A DNA stretch of 64,000 nt. It comes from Prorocentrum cordatum (lineage: Eukaryota > Sar > Dinophyceae > Prorocentrales > Prorocentraceae). The first letter of the stretch is position 1, and each line of letters opens with the position of its first letter. The notes under the pieces are model-generated. The model had not been told where the DNA came from. It did no database searches and saw only the letters and a list, made by a program, of their open reading frames with translations. Below are positions 33,091-44,080 of this stretch, piece by piece. The stretch lies in NCBI GenBank assembly GCA_963575745.1, contig CAUYUJ010011270.1:403315-467314 (forward strand), read 5' to 3'. Both the position numbers and the translations under genes were made by a program.

Positions 33091-33259
33091 TGAGCGGAAA
33101 TCTGCACATAATATGTTTTGAGCCCAAACGGTTGTTCATGGACACCGGCATTTCATTATTGCAAGCACTGCGATGGGGAAAGTGGGCACTCATTGAACGC
33201 AAGCACTGCAGGGGAAAGTGGGCACTCTTTGAACGCAAGCACTGCGAAGGGGAACGCAA

Positions 33260-33965
33260 CTGAAGGCCTACCTATCCTCCTCCTTCGCCTTCTCCTCCTC
33301 CTTCTCCTCCTCCTTCGCCTCCTCCTCCTCCTTCTCCTCCTCGCGCGCGAGCGCGCGCGCGCCGCCTGCGCAGTGAAGATGCCCCCGTAATACGGGTCGC
33401 CGCCGCCGCCGCCGCGGCGGCGGCGACGCCCCCCCGCGGCGGCGGCGGCGCTCCGCTCCTTCCTCGTCCTCCTCCTCCTCCTAGTCCCCCCCCCTCCTCG
33501 TCCTTCTCCCCCCCTCGCCCCCCCCCCCCCCCCCCCCCCCCCCCTTCCTCCTCGGCCTCCTCCTCCTGCACGGCGCTGGCGCGGAAGGAGGGGGAGGGGG
33601 AGGAGGTGGAGCCCGCGTAGCATAGCAGAAGATAGCATAGCATAGTACTGGACAACATAACATAGCATAGAACTACATGTGCAACCCTCGCAACATTAAA
33701 TTGCATTGCGTAGCATAGCACCGTGCAGCATTGCATAGCGTAGCATAGCATAGCTTGGCATATCACTGTTGCATCGCGCGTCATATCACTGTCGCATTGC
33801 GTTGCGCCACGATTGGACACCGTTCTCTCCAGGATCCACCCGATGCCCACGCAAGATTTCTAAGCGAAAGCGATGACGTTGCAGGATGGCGCTGCTAGTG
33901 TGCTCACCGAAGGAGCGCCGAGCCCATTTTTCTAAGTATGGTTTTGACATACTTTGAGTGTTTAA
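33260..33965. repeat. Triplet, poly-C and GCATAGC-type simple repeats
   Basis: CCTTCTCCT triplets (33275-33345), a CG-alternating run, GCC/GCG triplets (33400-33450), CCT triplets, a C run broken once near 33515-33545, then GCATAGCATAGC-type repeats (33610-33800). The rest to 33965 shows no gene. Confidence 0.7.
33348..33405 (+). repeat. Copy 2 of the short dispersed hairpin element
   Basis: CCTGCGCAGTGAAGATG is followed by CCCCCGTAATACGGGTCGCCG, again beside CCT triplets. Compared with copy 1 at 22525-22580 the first 17 nt are identical, and the next part differs but keeps a stem (CCCGTA/TACGGG). Confidence 0.6.
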
Positions 33966-34042
33966 CACGATGAAACCCGAAATGTGGGCTTGGCCTGGTT
34001 AGTGGATTTTAACATAATCGTCCTCCTCTGAGACCGACCAGA

Positions 34043-36513
34043 TCATAACTGAAGAGACGCCTGGCGGCTCAGGCGGGACCTCGATGCAATCCAGGGCGGT
34101 CTGTGTATAGTACCCTTTGCATGCCTGGATGGTCTCAGCATTGCCCAGGCGAAGTCCGATTCACGCTCTCGAGAGATACGCGACTTGTTTGCATCATTGG
34201 CCTCAGTTTTATCGTGGATGTTGTCCACAAGCTGTTCGTAAACCACCCATGTAAGGGCATGCGCGTCATTGGAATGTATTGTCAGTGTCTCCCTTAGGAG
34301 CTCCATGCTCTCAACTGAATCGTAGGATGCCCAAACGCCCGGGTAGTCGTCAATCAGGGAGAGTAGCTTGTAGCACAGCTCCTCGTATGCCGGACGATAT
34401 GGGTCAATATTATTGTGCTGTGGCGCTGTTTCGCTGATGGCGGCTCGCTTGCGGCCCCTGGAGTGGGGCATTATTGCGGAACACGCTCACAAGCAGGTGT
34501 CGCCACCGGCATGGATTGCGGCAGCGTGCCGCTGGCGCACGAAGCCATCCAAGCGCAGTGGACCATTTCTCCGTCAGCTTGATTCATCAACGTCGTGAGG
34601 CTGAGGTGCCTCTTCCACTCATCCGTCATCTTTTCGCGGAACTTGAGAGCCGCTGAGATCTCCTGGGCCTGTGTGTAGGCCTGAGAGTCCGTCGCGGCCT
34701 TCAGGAGTGGAGGCCGAAACGGGTATGGCTGAGAGGGTAATGACTGAATCACCCACAGAAATTGCGGTAGCATACAGCGTCACAGAACTGAGTCGCCATC
34801 ATTGCCATGTCATGGTTGTTCATCTTGGCGTGCCAGTCTGTGGGTGCGACTCTGTCGTATGACTCGACCCATTGCTCTGAAGACGGGACTGCAATGCCTC
34901 TGGCTTGCATGTAGCGGGTAAGGTCAGCAGTATGATAGTCAAAGTTGGGGTGGACACCCCATTGCTTGGCTTTGTCAGGTCCCATCACGGTGGGGCAAGG
35001 AAAGTATTGTATCACATCGATGAAACGTGACACGTCAACCATCACGTGCAACGGCATAGTCTTAGGGACGCAGTCCTCGCACTCGATGTGTGTTCTCTCG
35101 CGGCGTCCATGTGTGGGAGCACGATCGTTGTGGCGCCGCGTGTCCAACCAGTGTTGGTTGTGGGCGGCGCAGACGATATCGCTTGCGCTCCAAACCGCAA
35201 AAGAGTTGAGGCCCCTGCAGGAGTGTCGTTGTTTTACATATGCAGGAGAGCCTGTTGCCCAATACTCCCAAATGACTTCGTTCAGGCTGCGCCATTCCGC
35301 CATGGAACGATTGTCGTTCAAGTACATCAGGGCTCGCGCCTTGCGGATGCTAGTGATCATGTTGCGCGGATCGACCGTGCCCTCGGTCTGTCACTGTAGG
35401 ATAGCTGCGATACGGTTTCCTTGCGCCTTGGCGGTGACTGATCACGAAGCGTTGCCATGTCGCAGCGGGTGTCGCCACCGGCTTCTGGCAATAGAATTAG
35501 ATCCTGACCAATTGGAGTGTCGTGCTGCTTGAAGAATTCTTTGTAATTCTCGTGCGGGAACGCCCACATCACGATGTCGTCGCGGATCAAGACTGCCAGA
35601 TGCTCGAGGGTGGCGCCGCCCAGGTACTCCGCCTTGTTAAGGCATGGCATGAAGAGCGGTACATGACCGACGCGGGATGCTTTTGCAAGCTCATCCCGTC
35701 GGTTTGGGTTGTTGAGCTCGTCGATGCCGTATCCTGGGTACCTCTTATGGTCTTTGGCGGTGGAGCCTGCCTTTTTCATACATAATCCATGTGCAGTCTG
35801 TGTACAAGTTAGTCCATTTGTAGGCATGTCCAGAAAGGGCCAAAAGCGTGGTGGAGAAGCATGCCCAAGTCCTCCTGTACAATGCCCAACCATCCTCTCT
35901 CTGATAGAATGGCTTGTACCAACCGACCACCGCAAAACGCACTGTACTTCGCCTGGGGTAATTCCAGCGGATCCAGAATGGATCCTGGAACAGTGCCAGG
36001 GTCCTCCGCATCTGGTTGCTCACCAAGGTTCACGCTACCCTCCTCGTAGGGCTGCCATTCCTGGGGGCGGAGATGCGGATGGGTGTGCCTGCCGTCAGGG
36101 TGACCAGAAGGTGTTGCCACCGTCCTGGGCCTCGAACCGACCCCTCCAAACCCAGCGCGGCTAGTCAACCATGTGCTGAGCTTGCGGCGGAATTTCTTAG
36201 TTTGGTTGAGGTCGTAGAATGCCCGCATCTCGGTGACGAGATGATCCTCGGCTATGTGGCCGATGTGCCCTGCCACGTCTGATGTCCTGGCCAGGGCAGG
36301 TGGGCGCACTGGGAGCTTGATCTGTTCACGTTCAAGAGGATGAGCATGACTTGGGGTAGGCAGACCCTCGGCATAGATGCCCGGTGGCATGCAGTAGCCG
36401 TCTTTGTACATGTCAATCGTCTCTTTGACCGTGTCCTGGGACCATTGGCCCAGCATGGCGCTTCCCACCTTCGACCAGTCGTTATGTAACATATTCCACT
36501 CCACGTCCAGCAC
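34043..36513 (-). pseudogene. Frame-broken unknown ORFs behind the copia element
   Basis: Consecutive minus-strand pieces overlap end to end: 36513-35809, 35935-35357, 35360-34749, 34773-34471 and 34471-34043. They look like one protein of some 800 residues with four frame changes. Well-composed stretches are WNMLHNDWSKVGSAMLGQWS, LTRYMQARGIAVPSSEQWVE, SAALKFREKMTDEWKRHLSL and YEELCYKLLSLIDDYPGVW. No family recognised. Because it follows the copia RNase H on the same strand, it may be a post-pol ORF of that element, or an independent decayed gene. Confidence 0.4.
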
Positions 36514-36569
36514 GTGAGTGGCGAGGTCCGTGGGAGGACACTTGCGATGTCGTCCAGGGATTGTTGCGT

Positions 36570-37496
36570 TTAGGTGATCAGGTGTGTACGGATATTATCC
36601 TGGACCGCTGTGTTCCGCGTGAACAAGCTGGACATCATACACATCTCCTTCATCAACGACATCCAGGGCGTGGCTGTCATTGCGCTGCACTCGCAGTGGG
36701 CGTCGCCACCGACACAGCCCATAGTGTTACCGATGCCCCCTGTCGCGCCCAAGGACGCGGTACGGGTGGTCTCGACGAGGGCGGTGTCATCCGGCACGCG
36801 GAGGTGGTACTCGGCGCTGTTGTCCAGGCGCAGCTGGTGCAAGAAGACGAACCCTTCGTCATCTCCACGAGGGCGGCCTGTTTGACCGTGGAACGCAAAT
36901 CCCACGCGGTCATTGTCATCGGCCTCGGGGTCGTAGAGAGCGTCGCCACCGACGGCCCAGCCCAAGAGGTGGAGGGCTGGAACCTGATCCATCTCTGGAA
37001 GGTGGAGGCCGGGGGTAGAACCGATCCCTTGGACGTTAGTCTCGCGCGCTGCGAGCAAGATGCTGGTAAGCGTCGTCGCTCGAGTCGGGAAACAGCTGCG
37101 GGAGGAGCGTGATCGTATCACAAGAGTCCTAGATCTATATGGCCTATGGGGTGACGACGAGGGGTGACCAGAGCGTCTACCGTGTGGTGAACGGGCCCGT
37201 GCACGAGGTTGGCGAGAATCGCTAGCCGCGGCAGGGGCACCGATATGGTATGAACACGCATGTAGTCCCTCATGGTCGTATTGTCCCACACAAAGTTTCC
37301 CGCATGCTGTGCCTGTCTCCCCCCGACGCTCCTTGTCAGTAAGCAGTATCTCGCACCGTTCCTGACATCCATCCAGTTTGGGGGGCTCGGCAATGCGTGG
37401 TAAACCATCGGGCCTTCTGGGCCCTCTCAACGGCCTCCAGAGATTATTCGGAGCACACTGCATAGGGGTAACGGGGAAAATGAACGATAGTTCCAA
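36570..37496 (-). pseudogene. Unknown ORF between copia RNase H and downstream ORFs
   Basis: An open frame of 308 residues. The first half is Arg/Ser/Pro-rich and unconvincing. The second half (about residues 160-300) is better composed: PEMDQVPALHLLGWAVGG, DDEGFVFLHQLRLDNSAEY and LVETTRTASLGATGGIGNTM. It may be the N-terminal part of the post-pol coding region. Two copies of the GCGTCGCCACCGAC motif (36700, 36940) lie inside. Confidence 0.35.
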
Positions 37497-37505
37497 TAAG
37501 TCCCT

Positions 37506-38023
37506 TCAGAGATCTGCATTCTTCGGCTCAAAATGTTTAGTCATCATATATGCAATTTGTCCTTTTGTACCTACATATTTAAGCTCGATATGTTCGAACT
37601 GGCATGTCTCACATATCCCATCCAAATTAATACGATGAGTACGATGAAGATGACGAAGTGCTGGTGTACGCCCCTTTTGGACAATCTTGATCACGGCCTG
37701 GTTGACCTCCAGGACGATAAGCTGCTTGCCTGAGCAGGCTCCGGGTCCACGTGTAACACAGTACCCTCGTGTGAAATCGTGCGCCCCTTTGGAGTCGTAA
37801 GTATCTCCGTCTGCAGCGGTAGCTGCCAACGGCTAGGAGAAGACCCCCTTGTAGGGGATGCCTTACGAGGCGATGGCTTGCGCCTCTTCGTTTTGGCGGC
37901 CAGGGTCGGACATATCGCCGTAGCTGCACGTCCCAGGCAGCCCAGGCAGTTCTTCTTCTCTTTGCAAGTGCTGGCGATCTCCACCACGGCCTCCCATAAT
38001 GGAAGCAGTGGTAGTCCCTCGAG
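37506..38023 (-). pseudogene. Copia RNase H C-terminal part, catalytic residues lost
   Basis: After the TGA, the frame runs LEGLPLLPLWEAVVEIAS and a basic Pro-rich segment, then shifts frame near 37760 to LIVLEVNQAVIKIVQKGRTP, RHLHRTHRINLDGICE and LKYVGTKGQIAYMMTKHF. In copia elements these read EDNEAVIKM and Y-V-D-T-K-x-Q-x-A-D. Here the Asp of EDN is Val, the Asp of VDTK is Gly and the late Asp is Tyr. The enzyme, which removes RNA from the RNA/DNA hybrid, would not work. Confidence 0.7.
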
Positions 38024-39403
38024 TCATAGTGCCGAGTCAAGAGCAACGATCTCGGACTCTGTGGAAGAGTGCGAAACGATCGTCTGTTTCTTGCACACGG
38101 CATCGACAGGGAAGAACGTGTTGGGTCCAACGAGCGCCGCGAAGACGCCAGTCGTGGACTTCGAGGAGGTAATGCAGTCGGCAAACGAGGCATCGGTGAA
38201 GATCATGATGGACAATTGGTCCGGAGTGTCACCAATCCATCCATGTAGACAATGGGTACGAGTCGTCTTGAGGTGGCACATCAGCCGACGAAGGCGCTTG
38301 TCACACGTAGTATTCCATTTGGTAATCTCTCTGGCTAGCATGCATACTGGGTGCAAAAGATCGAAACGACAACAACGTGCCAAATAGAGAATCATCATCA
38401 ATACACTCGCCGCGTCCTGGCCGAGGATGCCCTCGTCGGAATAATCAGATTCGGTAAAGGATGGGTCCTCGATGCCAGGAGTCTCCGCGGCGGGTAGGTC
38501 ATCGAATGTGACTGTCGTGGATTGCGACGCAACAGTAGGTCTTTCGACCGACCCAGCTGGGCTGGATGATCGTGACCGAGCGTTAAGCACGCTAGTGGGT
38601 CTCGCGACCGACCCGGAGGAGCTAGGCGATTTGCATCGCGAAGCCCTCGGGGAGTCAGACCGTTTTCGGCGTGAGCCTGGCTCTTGGGTACGCTTGGAGG
38701 CGCACTCCAGGCAACGTTCTATACATTGATCAGTGTAGTGTTTCCCGCTGTGGGTAGGCAACATTGGTCGAATGGTAGACATTCGCTTGTCGAAGACATT
38801 ATGGGGAACGTCATAAGCCTGTTGTCCACAGCCAAGGTACTGAGAATACGGAATGGGCGGATCTAGGTCGATGCCGCTTTTGCGGATCAGATCCCAGCCG
38901 GCATGTAGAGTGGTGGCCAGCCCTGCAAGTTTGAAGTCGTCCACGTATTCTGAAAGTATCAAGCCCAGTCTGTTGTGTCTCCACGCGCATTCCCAGCCTG
39001 GGATAGGCTCGAATCCAACGCTTTCCAGACACGTGCGACACTTGCGCTCCCAGAACACGCCTGCTAAAGGGTGTCCGTAAAGTGCCAAACGTAGTCGGCA
39101 CACGGGATTCCTGTATTTAGCCCAGGATTCAAGTTGACGCCACTTGGGTAGAGTAATCCAAGTATCGACTGGGTTGATTCGACCATCTCCGTATAGTAAG
39201 GCTTGAGTGTATGCGCCTGGCGCATCACTCTGCTCGCCTCCATAATTTGGCAATAACGCGGTGGCGTCACAAAGCTTAGCAGCTTCAAAGTGTGACGCGC
39301 TAGACGCCGCGTCGGCGAAGATGGCGGCCAAGCCAGTCTCGTCTTTGCCAGCGTTGCCCTGAACCACCACTCGGCCCTCGTAGTTCAGGAGGAAGTTCCT
39401 CAT
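38024..39403 (-). pseudogene. Copia reverse transcriptase and start of RNase H
   Basis: Recognisable blocks in order: GRVVVQGNAGKDETGLAAI, EQSDAPGAYTQALL (motif-A region), WITLPKW, YRNPVCRLRLALYGHPLAG, and the catalytic YVDDFKLAG (about 38945-38918). A Ser/Arg-rich insert (about 38480-38700) precedes the connection region. RNase H starts with IMIFTDASFADC and reaches STESEIVALDSAL. The next codon is TGA (38024-38026) where the same frame continues as LEGLPLLPLWE. The expected residue is Arg (CGA), so one C-to-T change explains the stop. The polymerase core looks otherwise well kept. Confidence 0.8.
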
Positions 39404-39468
39404 GTTTTACAGAAGATAACTCCAACATAATGAAGAAGTGAACTAACTTTCTTTCCTATACGAATCGT

Positions 39469-40827
39469 CTATGATTCAACCTCGTCCTTCTCAGCAACAG
39501 TCTCTATCATCCATGTTTGCTTCTTCTCAAGGCGTTCGTTTTCTTTGCGTGGGGCCTCCTGTGCTCGTGGCTCTGCGGCAACTTCACGTTTGTTCAGATT
39601 TCGGGTAACAGGGGCTGGGCGTGCCCATGGTGACTCAAGAAGCTTCTCTCTGTGTGCCGGTGCGTAGGTGGGTCCACGTGGCATAGTGGGCACTGCTACC
39701 GACGGGGTGAACTTGAGGGTAGGCGGGTTCGCGGTCCCGAAATCGTTCCCCTCACTGTCAATGAGCACCAGAGTGCGCGCGACTCCAGCAGGCGGTGTTG
39801 AGGGTTGGCGGTAGTACAATACAGTGGTGATGTCACGTGGTCCGCCAGGCAGTTTGGCATATAGACTCTCCTTGTTTGTCACGCCCTTGACGTCCTCGTC
39901 GCGAATGACAAATCCGCTGTCCATATCGTAGGTAATCCGGCGTTCCACGGTATTCCATGTAGGTCCACCAGCCGTAGTTGCGCGAAAGAGTTTAGCTGGT
40001 TTGTCCTGTCGGGTCCACACCCGAAGGGCAGCTCGCTCACGTGTCTCGCGAGCTTGATTTATATCTTCGGCATACTCGATCTCTTTCTTCTGTTGTCCTC
40101 GGGATAAAGTCTTCCAGTGTTCGGGAAGGATGTGGTCTGGGCGCGTAGTAGCCTGCACGCGTGTCTCACGACCGCGGACCACCATTTTGCCATCCAGCAA
40201 CATCTCGGGGAGCTCGTAGAACCGAACTAGGCCGGTCCATGGCTCACTAAGTTCTCGGTGGTCTGCGGCACCAACGCCGTCCCAAACGTCGCGGAAGACA
40301 CCTTCGTCCTCGAAGGTAGAAGTCGTCTCAAAGTCTCGCGTTACATCGAGCTGATCGACGGGGACAGGGACGCTCATCACATCGTCCGTCGGTCTGAATA
40401 ATTTCCTACGCGGAGTGCGGATATGCCGGATGATGCAATATCCGCGCTGCTCCCAGTAATCGGGCTCTGGCGCTGGTGCAGCGACACCAGGAGCCGATGG
40501 GTGAGTAGCAGCAGGATTGTCGTCCAGCGTCATCATAGAGGGATCATCCCACTCCGTCGGGCAGGTAAGCGGGGGGTCCGGCATGGGCTTGTCGCCCAAA
40601 GGACGAGAAGTAGCTGCCTTGATCTCGTCGTGTGCCTCTGGGTTGTGGTGTCGCAGAGTACCATCCTTGACTGGGAAGGTGAACTTGCCGTCCGGGACGA
40701 TAATGTCTTTGACTCTGTGTACGTGACACAGGTCGCCGTCAGGGTTCTTGGCATATGTAGCCGTATCCAAGACGAGATAATCACCAGACCAACGTCCACC
40801 TGAGTGTAACTGGTAACCCGTGAACAA
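39469..40827 (-). pseudogene. Copia integrase C-terminal and linker region
   Basis: It begins FTGYQLHSGGRWSGDYLVLD, the typical end of the integrase core region in dinoflagellate copia elements, and continues for about 400 residues of charged, Pro-rich linker before the polymerase (ITYDMDSGFVIRDEDVKG, LPEHWKTLSRGQQKKEIEYA). No catalytic motif is expected. A frame change separates it from the integrase (40830-40940) and another from the reverse transcriptase (39403-39469). Confidence 0.6.
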
Positions 40828-40950
40828 CCCTTCCCGAGTATTTTCTTTGAACTTTGCTGTCTCGTTGCTGATCTCGGGATTGAGGCATTGCCAAAAGAGT
40901 CGAGCACCGAATGATATGCAGTGCCCGGGAAGATTTTCACCAAATCGGAT

Positions 40951-41697
40951 TTATCGTGCTGTCTTGTCTGCGTGCTCATCGCTGAGGGCGGCAACGCCCG
41001 TGGATGCGTGCACAACGTTGTGTCCACAGCAAAATGCCTGCATGGCTTTTTTCCACCACTCGTGTCCCAGCCCGGACATATGTAACACAGCTCTAGTACC
41101 CAGGATGACGATCTTGACAGTACGTTCTATCAATCCATTTGTCTGTGGACGATGAGGGGTGCTAGTGTCATGTCTCCATCCCAGCTGGCGGCATGCCTTC
41201 TGAAGCTCTCCAGAGTTATATGCGTAGATGTGCTTCACTTCTTCGTTTGCGGCGATGAACTGCTGAAAGGATGCCTTCGTGGTAGCTGCGTCTTTGTGCA
41301 TGGCTGGGTATGCCATGGAGATGCTGGTGTATCTATCGAGCACGACGAGTGCATTCTTGTCGCCGTGTTTATCAGCGGCATCGCCCTTGGCTAAGACGAC
41401 GTGGTCGGCAGTTAGCGCCTCCCCGAATTTCTTCGGGACAAGAGCCTCGTAGGCTGTGTCCTCATCCGTGGGGGCTGCCGGTGGATGCGGTTTGCGCTGT
41501 CGCCTGCACGGGGCGTCTTGCGCCATGGTGCGAGAGCAAATCTCACAGTCTGGACGTTTCGGACTGTGGGCCATGTAGTGCATAGGGTCGATTAGCTTCT
41601 TCTGTCGGTTTGGAAGAACACGGTCACAATCAGAGCGCGCCTCAGCAATCGTCTCCACCGGCAGATCCTCGAGGGAAGTCGACGCAGCGTCGATCAT
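40951..41697 (-). pseudogene. Copia integrase, catalytic Asp lost
   Basis: The HHCC-type zinc end is seen as HYMAHSPKRPDCEIC, the first catalytic Asp in LTADHVVLAKGD, and the Glu in HRPQTNGLIERTV. Where the second Asp is expected (SDN-A/S-x-E), this copy reads AYNSGELQKA, so a Tyr codon (TAT, about 41222) replaces GAT. WWKKAMQAFCCGHNVV matches the rest of the core. Integrase joins element DNA to the host genome; without the second Asp it should be inactive. A short preceding frame (42044-41694) carries the protease-integrase linker. Confidence 0.75.
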
Positions 41698-42059
41698 ATC
41701 TGCTCGAGCCGCGCCTGGGGTGCCCCCGCAGGTCTTTGTAGGCCCCCCGCATTTGTGAGGAGAACACTACTGCGGAGACGTAAACGAGTCGCTGTGTGGA
41801 TCCCTTTTCTTCTCCAATGCATCCACGCTCGACTCGGCATCATCTTTGCCGGGGGGGTCTTCAACAACAAGGGTCCGTGCTCCTCCTCCCTCGCCGACAT
41901 GTTCTCTTGGGGCAGGTCCCGTGGTGGGGCCGTGGCTCGGATGTTGGTGGCGACTGCTCTGGGTCCTTGCAGCGCCAGCATGTGTCGTGGCAGCGTGAAG
42001 GAGAACGCTTGCGTCGACGACGTCTTGGTGCTGATGAGGTGCACAATCGTGGCGGTGGT

Positions 42060-44080
42060 ATCTTCACAAGATCGTCGAGGCGTAGTTCTGGAACTCTGTT
42101 ATTGACGGGAACCTTGCACCACTGCCCCCCCGGATCCTGCAGCATGTATCCCAGGTCGGGGTCACAAAGTTGCCGAAAGCCATCAACTTCAATTAATTGT
42201 CCTACTGATAATAACGATGCACAATCTGGCAAGGCAAGAGCTGAACTCCGTAAGCCTACACCTGGTAGTTGGATGTCGTAGTGTTCGTTGACAGTACGAT
42301 CACCATTGGCTGTTTCCAGAATGTGTTCCTCGCGAATAGATATGCGATCATATTCGGTCTGCGCAAGTTCGTTCTTATCCTGAATATGGTGCGCAGATCC
42401 ACTATCGAGAACCCAGAAACGTGTCAGGGCGGCTGTCGATCGTGGCGGGTCGACTGTAGGTGTCGCCACTGACTCCTGGTTCGTCTCGGAGGACTCTGTG
42501 GTAGAGTCGTAGGAACCTGTAACCGCAGTGGGTGTTGCCACCGACACTGCATCGTGTCGGTAGTCGTGTAGGTCCTTATGCCATGATTTGGTCTCCCGTT
42601 GACAACGTTGTAGGGCTTCTGCACTCTGTTTCCACCACCATTGCGGCAGCGGATCTGGTACCTTGACGATATCGCCCTCGTTTGGCCTGTCGATCCACTT
42701 GTCGAGAGTGGCCTTGCCAGAAACGATGTACGGGAAGTATTCCAGGGTATGTGTGTCGAAACGTATCCGACGTCGTGGTTTGGTAGATACTGTCTTGGCC
42801 TTGTGGATGGCCATTAGGGTCTTGTCACGTATGACGTAACTACGGTCGGAGTGGCGTGGGCGGCGGTTGATAGCAAGAGAGCGCGCCCTGAACTTAGGGG
42901 AGCCACCGGATGAACTGCGGCTCATGGAACGACGGTCACGTCCTCTGTCACTGCGATATGATCTGTCGCGGCCTCGTGGACTGACACGTCCTCCGCCACG
43001 TCCGTCTCTTCCTCGGGAAGATGATCGTGATGATCTATCGTATCGACCTCTCGACTGACTGCGAGAGTCTGTAAATTTCCTGGAGGATGATCGAGACCGG
43101 TCGTATGGGCGTCTGTTGTCACGTCGGTTGTATGAGCCCCCCGCATTCCGACCCCCCCCGCGTTGTGGAGAGCGTCTGCTCCCTGAGCCGCGGGATGGTG
43201 GTCGGCCACGGCTGTCCTGACTGGAAGTCCGTGGACGGCTGGGGCTCCTATCAGGTGTCTTCGTACCAGCTGCTAGGTGAGCATATTTGCACTTGTCACC
43301 CTTGTGGCACTTGTTCTGCACGAAGAAGCTGCACTGCGCCATATGCGGGAAGTTGCACTTGCCGCCACGTGCGCAGGTACTGCGCTTGGCGAATTCGAAG
43401 CAGAACGGCTTCGAACCTGGCTTTTTAGAACTCACAGGGGCTGAGACGCTGCGGCGAGCGTTGCCGCTAGCGCTCGATGCTCGGGAAGATCTGCCGTCCT
43501 TCCCGTCCCTGGAATAGGTACGCAAAGCCTTGCAGCGGTCACCATTACGACGATTGCCTGTCTTCCAGGCTGCGCAGATGTTCACCTGAGAACGGTTCTC
43601 GTACTCGTACCTTAGCTTATTTTGATTATTATCGAGTTGTTTCAGCTCCAGAACATCGAGAACGCGCTGTCGAAGCCAATCATAGGTACGACTTGGGTCG
43701 CTTCTCTTCATGCGTTGATACTCGTACATGTCCTGCTTCATCCAGGCATGTCGGCGAATCTGAGTGCGAAATAAAGATTCCAAAATCTTCGGGTCGGGTG
43801 CCTCTCTGCAATCCAACAATAAAGCGTCCCAGTCAGTAATGAACCGTTGCAAATCTTCATCTCTCATCCTCAATTCTTTGAGGCGCTCAAAATCGTGTAG
43901 ATCGTCATCAACCTCGGTCACGTTGTAGGACTGCAGGATGTGCCAGTAAATCTGGCGTCCTTTCAGCATTCGTCCTGCTTTGTGTTCTCTGGTTTCGATG
44001 AGCCTGATCTGGTAGCGCAAATCGGAGGACAAGATGTCGCTGAGAGCAGTAGCGAGTTTTGAGTAGATCCAAATCCATTC
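42060..44080 (-). pseudogene. Copia Gag and protease
   Basis: The frame encodes an N-terminal capsid-like helical part (SKLATALSDILSSDLRYQIR; GRMLKGRQIYWHILQSYNV), two CCCH fingers of C-x8-C-x5-C-x3-H and C-x7-C-x5-C-x3-H spacing (about 43400-43280; CFEFAKRSTCARGGKCNFPH, CHKGDKCKYAH), a long Arg/Ser linker, and the aspartic protease strand FWVLDSGSAHHI (about 42420-42385). CCCH fingers instead of the usual CCHC knuckle are typical of dinoflagellate copia Gags. The frame is lost after VPELRLDDLVKI (about 42075). Upstream, the same frame is cut by TAG at 44081-44083 but stays open to 44488. Confidence 0.75.
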
